Below, piece after piece: positions 1-11,854 of a stretch of DNA of 64,000 bases. The stretch is from Gymnopus androsaceus JB14 (Eukaryota > Basidiomycota > Agaricomycetes > Agaricales > Omphalotaceae): contig ML769483.1 of NCBI GenBank assembly GCA_009733575.1, positions 85,868-149,867 on the forward strand. Direction: 5' to 3'. The stretch's first letter is position 1. Every line of letters begins with the position of its first letter. The notes under the pieces are model-generated. The model made no database searches. It worked only from the letters and a program-made list of their open reading frames with translations, and was not told the origin of the DNA. Position numbers and translations under genes: made by a program.

Positions 1-48
1 AATTGTCCTGCTTGCGAATATCCCTGTAAGTCTGAGAAGCTATTGTCA

Positions 49-619
49 GACCTAGTATATTAGGCGCTGCAGTGCTTTCTGAATGGTTTCGAAAAATATT
101 TGGCAAACATTGTTAAGCCTACAGTGGCTGCAAAAATTGATATCACCCCCCCAATTTGGTAGCCTATTCAGTAGGCCATTCAGTAGGTCACATGGGTGAC
201 GTCAATCTCCGCAGCTACTGTAGTACATTAGACGCTCATTACAGTTTTCGATTGTTTTCACAAAATATTTGGTGAATATTGTCAGACCTAGTACATTAGG
301 CGCCCACTATGCTTTCTGAATAGTTTTGGTGTTTCACCAAATATTTGGCAAATGAAGCTATGAGGGATCATAGACACCCAAATAATTGATTTCGCTTTGG
401 AATCCACAAATAGTTGGCAAATAAATATCAGAAGGATCATAGGCACCCAGGTAATTGATTTTATTCGAATATTCAAGCTTAAAGCACATTTAACAAATAT
501 CTGGCAAAAGAATAACACCTTTTATTATAATACTATACAGAAAATATATTCAATAAATATTTGGTGAAATAATAATACTGATTTTATGGGTGCAAAAGGC
601 ATTTAACAAATATTTGGCA
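49..619. repeat. Degenerate AT-rich repeat cluster
   Basis: The motif AAATATTTGGCAAA and close variants recur at about 93, 261, 336, 405, 492, 551 and 602. A longer unit is also duplicated: 49-106 and 285-352 share GACCTAGTAyATTAGGCG followed by a CTTTCTGAATrGTTT stretch. No gene is convincing in 1-640. The cluster looks like a decayed satellite or the edge of an AT-rich transposon. Confidence 0.6.
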
Positions 620-639
620 AAAGAGCAAGTCTGCCGTGG

Positions 640-1168
640 TGCCAAAACACCGGCAGCAACACCCCGAAGCCATTCCCAATGAGTCTCATAAGTTATCGTG
701 ATCTTTTGCAAAACGGCCCACGACACTTATTGTAATCTTTTGCATTAAGCTGGCAGAATCAGCTGCCATGACTTCGTCCTCATCCCTAACCCTAACCCCA
801 ACCCCTAACCCCTAACCTCACTCATCCCATCTCATATCTGGACCCTAACTCTTCCTTATGGTCACATATGGACCAGGTTAGGGTTAGCTAAAGCTAACCC
901 TAACCCTAACTATTCTTTAAGTAGTCATTTATTTGCACTATAATTTTTCTCACGGTCATATGTTAGGGTCTTCCTAACCCTAAATGTCTCACAGTCATGC
1001 TATGATGTGCAAGCAGTGACCAAAAGTAGTAATATGCAAAGCAAAATTGGTGCAAATTCTACATTGTAATGTAGGGCCAGTACCTGCTACAACAGAACCC
1101 ATCCAACATTGGAATGCAGGCTGTAGCTGCAGCCACCTACATTACAATACTGGTACAGCATAGGGTGC
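640..1168. repeat. Telomere-motif-bearing insertion remnant
   Basis: This stretch holds CCCTAA/TTAGGG runs at about 786-830, 876-910 and 963-985, including an inverted pair around GGTTAGCTAAAGCTAACC. It abuts the truncated gypsy-1 pol at 1169. Its right end, read on the reverse strand, contains GTATTGTAAT, like the termini of the two telomere-core elements inside gypsy-2. I see no complete terminal repeat or target duplication, so this is only a probable relative of that family. No coding potential is evident. Confidence 0.45.
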
Positions 1169-2075
1169 CAATTCTTCATGAACGACATCTTCCACGATAT
1201 GGTGGATATTTGCATCGTGGTATACCTAGACAATATCCTTATCTACTTAATGGACAAGGAATCACATACTCAACATGTGAGGAAGGTACTCGAAAGGCTG
1301 CGGGAGAACAATTTGCACGCAAAACCGGAAAAGTGCAACTTCCATACACGCGTAGTGGAGTACCTGGGAGTCATAATATCGCCTGATGGAGTGGCCATGG
1401 ACCCCAAGAAGGTCACCACAATCCTCTCGTGGCCCGCACCTAAGAATATAAAGGAACTACAAGGATTCCTAGGGTTGCAAACTTCTACAGGCGGTTCATC
1501 GACAACTACTCCGGCATCACAAAGGTTCTCACCTGCCTCCTGAAAAAGGGAAACTACTGGAAGTGGACGCAGGAGTGCCAACGTGTCTTCGACATACTAA
1601 AGGGCGCATTTGCGGAAGCTCCTATCCTTGCACACTTCAACCCCGACCTTCCGATTATAATGGAATGTGACGCAGTCGGATTGGGCGATAGTCGGGAATC
1701 CTGTCGCAGTTGGACCCAAAGTCGGGGCGAGATCCACCCTGATAGCTTTCTTTGCACGAGGAATGATTGACGCTGAGCTCAACTACAACATATACGACAA
1801 AGAGCTCTTAGCCATTGTGGAGGGGTTTAAACAGTGGAGGGCGTACTGCGAGGGATCCCGCTTCCGAATACAAGTATACTCAGACCACAACAACTTACAG
1901 TACTTCACCACGACAAAGGTACTCACAAGAAGGCAAGCACGTTGGTCCGAAACCCTCTCAGCTTACGACTATACCATCAACTATCGGCCGGGGACACTTG
2001 GAGCAAAACCAGACGCGTTAACTCGCAGAGCGGATGTATATCCAAAATGGGGAGCTGAAGCTAGCGCATGCTAAA
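1169..2075 (+). pseudogene. Ty3/gypsy pol remnant (gypsy-1): C-terminal RT and RNase H
   Basis: This is a Ty3/gypsy (chromovirus-type) polymerase fragment. The reverse transcriptase enters in the middle (QFFMNDIFHDMVD) and reads to the thumb ([22 protein letters not shown]). RNase H follows ([44 protein letters not shown]). The catalytic RT motif reads YLDN where the homologous copy at 31020 has YLDD, so one metal-binding Asp is lost. A 1-nt deletion near 1475 and a second shift before 1667 break the frame. The 5' half of the element, its gag and its LTR are missing, and homology to gypsy-2 starts abruptly at 1169. It is an inactive relic. Confidence 0.9.
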
Positions 2076-3955
2076 CTGGTCAACGAAGGGATTCTTATCC
2101 CTCCCGACCGTCTAAACGCATCAGTTATATCGCCAGTACAACAAGGAATCTGCCAGTCTGGCAATGGAAGACGTAACTCTGACCAGAATACGAAACGCTC
2201 CACCCGACAGCCACATCGAAGAAGTCAGATTAGGAAGTTCGGAAGAGAAAGCGGAAGGGGAGAAGTGGGCGGATGGGGTGGTGAGGAGAGGTGAAAAGAT
2301 ATACGTACCCTCTACGGAATCATTCCGTCCGGAAATCATTAGGAAATTTCACAACCTCAGGAACAGATTCCACCCAAACCGCAGGAAGCACATTGGGACT
2401 AGTCATGCAGCAATACTACTGGCCAGGAATGGCCAGGGATGTACGACAACATGTACGAGACTGCAAGGAGTGTGGAAAGAATAGGAGTCGGGTGACGAGC
2501 GTGGATGAGGAGCAAACCCAACCCAGCGAGCGCCTCGCAGCGGTAGTGCCCCTCAACGAGGCCTCTCTGATAGAGCGGGTGAGGGAAGCTCGACCCGACA
2601 CATACATGAAAGAAAAGGCAAAGGGGATAAGAGACGGACGAGAATTGGAGGTAGTGACAGACGAAGGGCTTATGAGAAGGGGAGGGAGGATTTACGTGCC
2701 TCAAGTAGGGAGACTTCGGGTGGACATCATTCAGGCTTACCATGACCACCCGCTACGAGGTCATCCGGGCGAACGAAAAACCAGGAAACTGGTATCTCAA
2801 CTGTTCTATTGGAGGGGTATGTCGGACGACGTCCGAAACTACGTTAGGGGTTGCCACAACTGTGCCAGAGCAAAATCACGACGACACAAACCATTTGGAC
2901 TATTAAAACCCCTCCCGATAGGGGAACGACCCTGGGATTCCATATCTTTCGATCACATCGTCCAACTTCCCAAGACCGAGGGAGAGGAAGCATTTGACGC
3001 CGTCCTGGTAGTGGTTTGCCGCTTAACAAAACAAGCGATTTACATTCCGTGTTACACGACCGATAAAGCCAAGGACTTCGCGGACTTATTCATTACCCAC
3101 GTATTCGCTAAACATGGGCTCCCGTCAAACATCGTATCGGATAGAGGTTCACTCTTCGTCAGCGAGTTTTGGACCAAACTGTGCATGGCCCTCCATATTG
3201 AAGCGCGCCTATCTACGGCATACCACCCGCAGACGGATGGACAAACAGAGCGGGTCAACCAATTGTTGGAAGCGTACTTACGAATTTATTGTGCCTACGA
3301 CCAGGACGACTGGCACAAACTCCTTCCAATGGCCGAGTTCGTGTACAACAACTCACCCCACAGTGCAACAGGAGTATCACCTTTCTTCGCAAATAAAGGA
3401 TACCACCCGAAACTCACAATCGAACTGGAAAAAGTGACTAACACGGACGCCAACGCTTACGCATCCCAGCTGCATGAACTCCATGAGTACTTGAAGGGAG
3501 AGCTGAAGGTCGCAAACGAGAATTACGAGAAGTACGCAAACAAGAAGCGGGAGGAAAGCCCAGATTGGCGGGAGGGGGACTTGGTATGGCTGGACATGAA
3601 GAACATCAAAACACGCCGTCCGACGAAGAAACTCGACCACAAATTCACGGGTCCTTACAGGATCCTGGGGAAGATCGGGAGCCACGCGTACCGACTAGAC
3701 CTCCCGGGCGATCTCAAAAAGATCCACAATGTCTTCCATGTCGACCGCCTGAAGATTCATCATGAGGACGTGTTCAAATGCAAGCGAGAACCCCCTCCGC
3801 CAGTCTTCATTGATGGAAACGCAGAATACTACATAGAGAAGGTCCTAGACTCCCAACCACTGAAAGGCGGAAGCGACGAAATCCAGTATCTGGTAAAGTG
3901 GAAGGATTACGGAGAGGAATATAACGAATGAGTCCCGTGGCAAAGCATGGCGGGC
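2040..3955 (+). pseudogene. Ty3/gypsy integrase and chromodomain (gypsy-1)
   Basis: This continues gypsy-1 pol. Two zinc-binding modules (about 2335-2480 and 2725-2870) each end in H-x6-H-x29-C-x2-C. They are followed by the integrase core with D (ISFDHIVQLP), D (VSDRGSLF) and E (DGQTERVNQ), a GPYRILGKIG/VFHVDRLK C-terminal domain, and a chromodomain (YYIEKVLDSQ, YLVKWKDYGEEYNE). One frame is open from 2291 to 3931. Upstream, 1-nt insertions near 2052, 2140 and 2385 relative to gypsy-2 shift the frame. A TGG-to-TGA change at about 3928 stops the chromodomain. Homology ends at 3955 inside the chromodomain tail. Integration is not expected because the rest of the element is missing. Confidence 0.9.
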
Positions 3956-3957
3956 GG

Positions 3958-4239
3958 CCACCAGTGGTTGTGCCTGCTACGCATTGTATGTGGACAAGTG
4001 TCCTATCACTACAATGCGTAGTGATGGGACATCTGTCCACTTCACTAAACACTATATCATGTACAATGTGCCTTCTAGCACCGTGCACTATTATGCCGTG
4101 CTTATGAATCTTATTTCAACAATAAAATTCCCAATTGGTTGCCGGCAGTGCAAGTACTCGGCTCAAAAATAATTACCACTTTTATCGAATTTATTATCTC
4201 ATCTGATATGCCTGATAAGGAAAGCAAAAGATATAATTG
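3958..4239. repeat. Short palindromic element and spacer
   Basis: At 3990-4040 GTGGACAAGTGTCC is followed by its near inverted copy GGGACATCTGTCCAC, giving a hairpin around CAATGCG. The same hairpin occurs inverted near 18390-18435, so this is a dispersed palindromic repeat. Nothing else is recognisable before the KDZ stop codon at 4240. Confidence 0.55.
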
Positions 4240-7200
4240 TTACATATTCTCCGGGATATTATCCACATTGTCCCAACCCTCAACATCTGCCTCCTGCTCC
4301 TCCTCATCTTCCGAAGCTCCGTCGAGTTCATTCCCGATGTCTGCCTTGTCCCCTTCACCTCCCTTGTCCCCGTCCTCATTGTCATTTTCTTTATCCTTCC
4401 TTCCATCATCCAGTACCTCGAGCGACTTCCAAACCATCCGAAATGCCATAGCAATGTCACTGGTATAGTTGCGCCTGCCTGCGACAGAGCATAGGCACGC
4501 ACTCCCTCTGTATGAGCGGTACCCTTGTCCGCTGCCAAGGCCCCTGTGTATTCCGTTCGCGCTTCCCATTCCTTGGCATTGAACTCGAGCGTTACCAGAC
4601 ACCTACGCATCTCCTCTGTCAGTAGCTCGACCTCTTCTCCCCAACGTCTTGACCGAGAGTAGGCCTTGCACCACTCCACTCATATGATCTCCTCGAGAAC
4701 CTTCTGATCGACCTCTTTCCCCGTACCTCCATCCATCCATATCCACGAGATTTCTCTAGTCCCCTCCCCTACAGCTTTCCTCAACCGAGCAATTTTCGTT
4801 TGCGGCTGACCCTCCACCAACTCTGAATTTTCCTCTGCCCTCCTCCTGCTCCCTCCGCTCGTTCTTCTTAGCCTCTGCTTGGCCTCCGCCCTCTTTTTCT
4901 TTCCCAGTCTTTTCCTCTCGATCCCCACCGCTTTGTCGCCTCATCATTCGCCGTACATCCCGTGGGAGCAGCTTCCTCCAACCCGAGTTCCCCTTTCCAC
5001 GAAGATTTTCCATTGCGTTCCAGGCTGCTTGGTATTTTCGAGTATCGCCATCTATTTGCTTCTGATTGCGAGTGAAAAGCGCTTGTGATTTTGTCACCAT
5101 CCCTTGAGCTTTCACGTTTGTTGTGTGGTACATCAACAAACAAGATTTCATATGCAGATGCGTACGCAAGCTCATCAATGAACCGCGGAGCTGAGCCTCA
5201 CGAAGCTCCTCCTCAAGTCTCAGCAATCCCGCATGGCAAGCTGAAGTACGGAGGTTGGAAGGAATGTCAGAAGGAAAAATCAGTGGAATGTCCTCGGCGT
5301 GTTCGTCCGTTGTGGGTGCCTCATGCTGCTGCAATACCATCAAAGCCCCTGGCATGTAAATTGCCTGAATCGAGCGAATCTTCCCTATTAAGCGCATTAT
5401 CTTGGTTCGCTTTTCTGCCAGCACTGTCTTCTGGCTCACTGTATCAAATGACTTGTCCTCTACGCCCATCTTGAGTACACGCCTGTTACAGCATGGTTGT
5501 CAATCATAACCGCAATAGATATAAAAACAAACCAAACTTACTGCTGTTCTTCCACCTCCAGCAGCTGGGTCATGAACGCCATCGGTCCTACGTTGTGTAG
5601 AGAAAAATTCCCATCCATAGCTTGCGCAGCTTCTTCTTCAGTTAGTCTCAAGCAAATGTCAGCCTCCCACATGTCTACAATCATGAAAATCAATTAAAGC
5701 CTTTATTACCAACTAGCAATCATTGAAACCCACCTGATCGAGGCATCTCGTATGGGTTCGTAACCTCCACACGCTCTCCCTCCGGCTTTTCCTGCTGCTC
5801 TTCCCACTCCCGTATCATCTGTTCCCAACTCTCGGTTATTGTCCCCCTCCCAGCCGTGAATTCGTCCAAAGATTCCTTGTGAATACGAAATTGTTTGTTC
5901 GCTGTCTTCAAGCGCTTATGTAGCAGAGGTCCTGTTTGAACAAAATGAGATTGATGTTTAGTACGCAGTGAATAAACTCACCTAATCCGATTAGCTTTCC
6001 CCAGTTCCAGTGCCCAAAATGATCGTTCATCGTGTCATGTCGTGCACCCGGTCCCATATCGCGTGTACTAGTCGCAATGGGTCCGAGATGGGCCCATGGA
6101 CGCTCAATACCTTCACTGTCAGTTCTTCCTGCGCCGCGCAACCAATTCAATGAGAATTTGAGCTGACAGAGCAGTTGATGACCATAAATGTGAAGTTTCG
6201 GGATTACAAAACGAATGTCCTGTTTAGATAGGTCACAACGGACTAGCGATGTTAATGACTTGACGCGTGAAACCACGTTTTTACACCATTGGCATACGAT
6301 ATTGTACGAGGTCACTTTGGTGAGTTTTGGGTCATGATGTCGGAGCAGTGAAGCATAAGCGTAGTCTATGTTTGCATAGCTAGAACCGCCATCAGTATAC
6401 CAGACTAATCAAAAAATATATATGCGTACGCACCGTTCTCCTTTCTGTAGATCCACGGCGCCATTCTTCTGGATGAACTCATGGCGGGCACAGACACCAA
6501 GGCCTATGCCAGTTGTAGCATACCCTCTGGAAAACTTGGTATTTGCATGATCCAATGCAGCCAGTCCAGTACAAGTAGACATCTGACCAACCGTCAGATT
6601 GCAATCAAAGAGATACCCCCAAAACGTAAGGACATACCTCACGTTGGTCAGTGACACCTTTAAGATATTCCCGAAACAAGCCATCCTCCGTGAAATAAGA
6701 TCCTCCAACATCCAGGTTGGGATCGCGTATCTCCGAAGAGACAAGGCCCCTCTTCAAGCGAAAGCAAGCATCAATGGCGATGAATAACCAGTACAAGAAG
6801 CTGAATATCAGATGTGTTAAGATTCATCTACCTGAAATGGTAATGTTGCATACCATTTACCCTTTGCAACCTTGTCCCAATCATCAGGCAAATTCACACC
6901 TGGGCGTGGGCACGCAATACAAGATTTCCCCATTTCCCCTGTTTGAGTCTCAGCCAAATTACGCTGCACGTCATTTCCACGACCAGCTCTCTTTGCCATT
7001 TTGAGGTGTCTCCACTCCCTCATCATCCGAGAGAAAGCCTTGTAGCGATCCTAATAAAAACATGAGCCAATGGACTAATAAACCCCAACCGGAATCTTCA
7101 GACCCACCTTGTTAGTTCCCAAACCTGCATTGTTTGTCAATTTTTTGAGCCCCGCATAGAAGTCATACGTTGTAACCTTTTCTTGCAGCATTAGGACATG

Positions 7201-8274
7201 GAACATATTCAGGACTTGGAAGGTGGCGGCTGTTTGAGGATCAATGTGGGTTGCTGGAAACCAGCGGCGACGCATGAGCTGTTGATGCCACTCTCCAGCG
7301 GCATGGTGACCTGGGCAATCACAGTATGCCAGGACCACACTATGGACTCCGTTGGTGTGAATGACTGTAAATCCCTCAATGAACCTGGGGTTGAAACATT
7401 GCTCGTTTGGCCGGTGGCCCAACTGCATGAAAACTCCAATATCACACAACCGAGTATGCTCGAAGAATCGTCCATTCCACTTCTAAAATACGACTTCAGT
7501 ATACTGCTTCCGTACTATGCAAAGGAAGCAATTACCTCTACCACATGCAAGGGGTGTTCCATATGAGCTTCCCGACAGCACTCCTCGCATACCAGGTCTT
7601 CCGAGAAACATTCTAAACAGCGAAAGAGAGGAACGCGGACATCCCCGGCAGATGCACGACAGTCGGTAGCAAACCTCAAGGTTGCCATCGCCTCTTCCCT
7701 CCTGCACGCATCATTTCGGCCAGATATTCATCGGCAAATGGTCTCCAGGCAAGTAACGGTTCGTCCTTAGGTGATAACATTAGTTTCGCATATATCTTTC
7801 TAGTGAAACACTCACAGAAGCCAGATACCTTCGTTTACTACGCGGAACAACCCCTTTTAGGAGTGACTCTACATCGGGCACGGTCCTAGAGTCTGGGACA
7901 TACTCAAAGCCGGACTTGGTGAAACCCAGTAGGATGGACTGCAGAGTATTGTTCAATGGTTCCGCAATGGTGCTCAATGACATTCCTTCCTTCCTGCGTT
8001 TTATTGGAGAGGGATTCTCAGCTTCCATTGTTTTACACTTCATGCGACGACGATCCTGCAATAGCTCATCTACGTGGACTGTCGTAGTCAATTTTCTTCC
8101 AGTTTCCGAACCATCTTGTAATTTTGCTTTGAAAAATTGGGGTTTCCCTCCTTTCTCCAATTTGGAAGAGGACCTAGCAGTCAAAGAAGGCGTGGAACTC
8201 AGCGTAGAGCTTGAGCTTGAGCTTGAGCTTGAGCCCGCCGCATTAAACTTGACTTTCCGGTATTGGGGGCGCAT
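4240..8274 (-). pseudogene. KDZ (Kyakuja-Dileera-Zisupton) DNA transposase, frameshifted
   Basis: This is a multi-exon DDE transposase of the fungal KDZ superfamily. The Ser/Lys-rich N-terminus starts at 8274. A CxC2-like cysteine cluster follows (CLECF, VCEECCREAH, HPLHVVE, about 7560-7660), then WNGRFFEHTRL, LGH and an AYCDC segment (7075-7490). Catalytic-core landmarks are AIDACFRLKR (about 6770), LAALDHANTK (about 6555), YNIVCQWCKN (about 6295) and TDSEGIERPWAHLG with STRDMGPGARHDT and FGHWNWGK (about 6000-6130), so D, D and E all remain. The C-terminal helical part includes VEWCKAYSRSRRW and EGVRAYALSQA, with an acidic tail ending at 4240. Introns of 50-60 nt separate the exons (for example 7487-7539 and a GTGAGT donor near 7818). 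Frame breaks occur near 7700 (between MMRAG and EEAMATL), near 4480 (after AYALSQA) and in the linker around 4750-4950. I saw no terminal repeats or 8-bp duplication. It probably once mobilised its own element; now decayed. Confidence 0.85.
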
Positions 8275-8392
8275 TGAAGCACTGAGCGCCCAAGTTAGCG
8301 CTCGACTTTGATAGCCAAATCAATTACTCGGTCCGAACTAATTCAATTCCTAATTCACTTCTAAATCCGCAACCCGCGGCTCATCGTCAAAT

Positions 8393-9523
8393 ATGGCACT
8401 AGCGTTGACTAGCCAAGGTAGGACCATTCTGTCTAATGATTTACATGAACTAAACACTTTTCATTCGTTATATAAGCGCTAATAGCTCTGCCAAGTCGTA
8501 ATTGCTGCCGTCGTTGGCAGTGAAGAAAACTTGCATTGCTGGACACGCTGCGTTGCTTTGCTCATGAATTCTTGCTTTACCGTTTCATTTGTTCCCTCTG
8601 CTTTGCTTACCTTTCTCCCTAGCATCTCGCAAAATCAAACTCACATTTCAAAAAGCGGTCGTTCTTGACATCGACCTAACCTCATTGATGTACACGCAGA
8701 GGCTGGATATGAATCAGAGGGTTCCGTTAAACTAGGAGATGATCATTTGGAGGATGAAGACAGCTGTGAAGACTTGGATGCGGAGTTTCTCCATCCCAGG
8801 CCATTCAAACCCTTGCTTGATGATAGCCTCTCCTGACCTCACTGATTCCGACTTCGATGATACTTCTCCTTCTACAACACGCCCGTCCGATATTATGTTC
8901 TCACAAAAGAGGACCCAGCTCTCAGGATCTGAACCTTACAGCAAGGCCATTGGCGAACAATGCTGTAACGAAACAGAGGTCATCAATCTGGATTACGATC
9001 CTGCTATCATGCCAGTCTCTACTACTGGCTGGCAGGGTGTCAGGAAAACACGATTTGAGGAGCTATGAGGGCTTGTCAAGGGATGAAACACTCGCCTTGC
9101 CCTGGATGCGTTATCTTGATGGTAAACATCTCACATTTTGCCCGGACCATGATGTATCAATGCTAACTACTTTTTATTGACTCCCAGAACTCGGCACCTG
9201 CAAGCTGCGCCGTTACAGCCCTTGGACCATTCCACAGCAGTCGTGGTGGTGCTTGCGGTCTCATTATTTGTTTCCCGGCTGAGCGGACCATATTCTCTAA
9301 TCTTGCCATTCAACCAGGTGAAAAGCGGTTTTCTGTCACGCAGTACTTGGCCGCCGCGTTATCTCAATATGTGGAGAAAGGATTCCCATGATGACGTTGA
9401 TATTTTGGATGGCAGGGACTTGGGCGCAAGAGATTGCTAGCGGCACGGAAAATTTGTTGGAAAAATGCCTTGATGATATCCGATTCGCTCGCATGTATCC
9501 CACTTTTTAATAAATAGTTTTCA
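8393..9523 (+). pseudogene. Degenerate basidiomycete gene, possible TET/JBP-like dioxygenase
   Basis: The gene starts 118 bp from the KDZ start and is divergent from it. A short first exon (MALALTSQ) is followed by a roughly 280-nt intron and an acidic segment (YESEGSVKLGDDHLEDED). The most conserved block is at 9188-9365: ASCAVTALGPF, RGGACGLIICFP, AIQPGEKRFSVTQY, QYVEKGF. It is reached through an intron at 9121-9187 with a GCTAAC branch site. That block resembles a large family of basidiomycete hypothetical proteins with an ALG-F...GGH...HSN..I..GE.R.S.TQY layout, which I tentatively link to the 2-oxoglutarate dioxygenase (TET/JBP-like) proteins reported next to KDZ transposases. No HxD iron motif is intact upstream of the block. 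Stops and frame changes occur near 8836, 9067 and 9390. The assignment is inference; decay is directly visible. Confidence 0.4.
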
Positions 9524-9580
9524 CTTTACAACCTCGATTGACTGTACTTACAAGGTGAAAAAAAAAAAAAAACATTCAAT

Positions 9581-10117
9581 CTATAGTAAGTTATCTGAGG
9601 AAACCACCTCCGTCTTGGGCTCTTCCTTCAGCTCCTGCTCCTCCTTACGCCCTTTCCAGCCCTCAATTTCCTTCCGCTTCAACGCCCTGAGCCTTTCATT
9701 GGCACGCGCCCGGGCCACTGTACGCAAATTTCCTCTGACCTCGGGAGTTATCTCCTTGTGATGTCGTAGTTCGTACTGTTTAATTATTTCCTGCCTGTTT
9801 CACAAAATAATAAACATGGTCATTCGGGAAACCATTGAAAAGAAAATTACTGACATAATGGACTCCTCGATAGGAGCGCGTTCAGAGTCCCAGAGGGACC
9901 TCTGTGCATCACGAAAGTCGATGCACCATCGTACGAAAGCTTCCTTCGCGACCTCGTTCTCATCATCCCAATCCATACTGGCCAGAATCAATTCTCGCTC
10001 CTCTGAACCTGTGATATGGAGGTTCCCGCCATGAGAAGGATCGGAGCCTGGAACACGTTTGGCAGTAAGTTGGTGGGCCAAGGCTTGTGCAACGTCGGTC
10101 GAGTGGATTGCAGACAT
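9581..10117 (-). CDS. Small two-exon hypothetical protein (about 158 aa)
   Basis: I do not recognise this protein. Exon 1 is 10117-9851, the intron is 9850-9791 (60 nt, GTAATT...GGCAG, phase 0) and exon 2 is 9790-9581. The product begins MSAIHSTDVAQALAHQL, has an acidic Trp-containing middle (SMDWDDENEVAKEAFVRWC), then a Lys/Arg/Glu-rich helical tail (KQYELRHHKEI, RARANERLRALKRKE). That suggests a coiled-coil or nucleic-acid-associated protein. The start at 10117 is chosen over an upstream in-frame Met because the extension is Cys/Tyr-rich and lacks the MSAI start shared with the next gene. The frame is intact after splicing, unlike most of the window. It lies tail-to-tail with the TET/JBP-like relic and just downstream of 10235-10841 on the same strand. 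Confidence 0.55.
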
Positions 10118-10234
10118 GGTCAAGGTGTGAGAACAAGAACAAGGGGGAATGGAAACATTTGATAACCCATCGGGGCATTTTTGACATGTACATGCGTAGC
10201 TATATGACCCTAGGTAGTAGTAGCTTGTTGTCAA

Positions 10235-10841
10235 TCACTCAGAAACAAGTAAGATCTCTTCTTCCTGTATCTGTTCCTCCGGGTCTTCGCGTAGTAGCTC
10301 CTCATAGACGATTGCGCTAGTACACAGATGGATTATCCCCTGAATGAAAATTTTATGCACGTGAAACCACTCACTTAGCTCGAGATCTTTCAACAATTTG
10401 CATGCTCTCCCTGTACTCCCGGACAATTTCCATCGCAAATTCATGTCGTCTGAGCAGGTCGGGACGGTGTACACGAACATAATTATTGAAGTCGGGTCGA
10501 TGACCAGCCCTCAGGATTCGTAAAATATGGCGATCTCTTGCTGGACCCGGGGAGAAACCTTTGATAACGCTTTCACATGGGCTAAGAAGCGGCTGGTCCA
10601 GGTATGCTTGGTAATCCCGACAGCCACATTCACAGGTGGCAAGTTCTGCCTCCGAGTCAAATTGGCAGTTTGGGTCGTAGGTTGGTGTGGTAATAATGGG
10701 AGGGTGCTTGTCCACCTGGCACCTATTTAAAAGTTCGCTCAGAGACAGTTTAAAATAAAATTAAGCATAGGCAATGTACCCAGTTTCTCCCTTGCGTAAG
10801 TCGGACGGCGGTTCGCCTTGGATGGTGGAGATCGCTGACAT
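10235..10841 (-). CDS. Small three-exon hypothetical protein (about 163 aa)
   Basis: I do not recognise this protein. Exons are 10841-10780, 10722-10375 and 10316-10235, with introns of 57 and 58 nt (GTACAT...AATAG and GTGAGT...ACTAG). All three join in frame. The protein opens MSAISTIQGEPPSDLRKG, has a short cysteine pair region (ATCECGCRDYQAYL), a basic middle (ARDRHILRILRAGHRPDF, HRPDLLRRHEF) and a very acidic end (REDPEEQIQEEEILLVSE). The MSAI start and similar acidic/basic layout suggest it is related in kind to the gene at 9581-10117, but no domain can be named. The intact frame and proper splice sites argue that it is a real gene. Confidence 0.55.
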
Positions 10842-11854
10842 TGGTTTTGAGGTACTGTAGTAGAAGTTTTAATCCCTAATGCATGTAGATGAGAGCAAGA
10901 GATACATACACACAAGGTTTAACCACCGAGATTCGATGTAAAGTGATGGGAAGGATCAAGAGTGCACTGAAAACAATAAATACATCGTGATGATAGGATG
11001 TCTGGTACTTGTGATCTTGAGTTGCCGCATATATCCAAGTAAAGAGCCCCAAGTCAACCAGAATCTCAGCTCGAGTGCAGCATCCTTGTGGTTGAACCGT
11101 TTGCACTAGACAGAATTAAGTAGAACTTAAATCGATGCTCTTTACCTTGAGGTAGAAGGCCATTCAGACGGTGGAGTTTCAAGGGAGTAAACAAGTTAAT
11201 ACTCTGTGCTTCCAGTTGGCTTCGAGATTTCTGAAATATACACCAAGAGCATTTTTGCGAGAATAATACGCCCAAACGGCGATTTTGCGGGTTTCTCTGT
11301 AATGCGGACCTTCATTCTCTATTTGACATTTCTTACTTACCTTGTGTTGTAGCTTTCCGGACGCATAAACCACTGTCTCGATTCATCTAGCTCTGCTCTA
11401 CATGTTGTATATGGTTACACGTTTTCTGAGCAGTCTAAAGAAAACAATAAAAGGCATAAACGTCAGCAGTGCGCATATACAATGAAAAAGTAGCATGGAC
11501 ATACCAAGCAGTAAGTGAGGTGATCGAGCACATTTCTTCATCATGCATGTAAAGTTTTCAACCGAACCGAGAAAAAGGCAGCACTTCAAAAATTTGGTTG
11601 TTCATTGAGATCGTGTCATATCTGCCTATTTGCAGTAATAATAGTTGACATGGAAAGTCAATTACCTTCACGAATTGCGTTTTTGGGTCTGCCGTGGTGA
11701 TATTCAGCTCCTGCGTGGTGATATTCAATATTGGCGACGGTCGGAGCGCTTGGGTTTTCTTCACAATCGGACCATGATCTCTATTGCGGCCCTGTATAGT
11801 TGCTTAATTCGTCCATATATATTTAAATCAAAAGCTTACCTTTGCAGCTCAAAC
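10842..11854. other. Intergenic region with unresolved exon-like pieces
   Basis: No gene can be closed here. On the reverse strand 11373-11179 reads an exon-like stretch (RKIAVWAYYSRKNALGVYFRNLEANWKH), but flanking frames are short and the only nearby introns would be under 30 nt. Around 11690-11720 the phrase GGTGATATTCA is repeated twice 20 bp apart. The 5' flank of the + gene at 11855 has a TATATATTT stretch at about 11815. Confidence 0.3.

Noticed and set aside
783..990. A genuine telomere or chromosome end
   Set aside because: The TTAGGG/CCCTAA runs are short, occur in both orientations and are embedded between transposon sequences on both sides; they are interstitial.
3958..4110. 3' LTR of gypsy-1
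   Set aside because: No similarity to the gypsy-2 LTR; instead a short hairpin repeat that also occurs at 18390.
5085..5474. Plus-strand 129-codon frame
   Set aside because: It is the complement of the helical part of the KDZ transposase.
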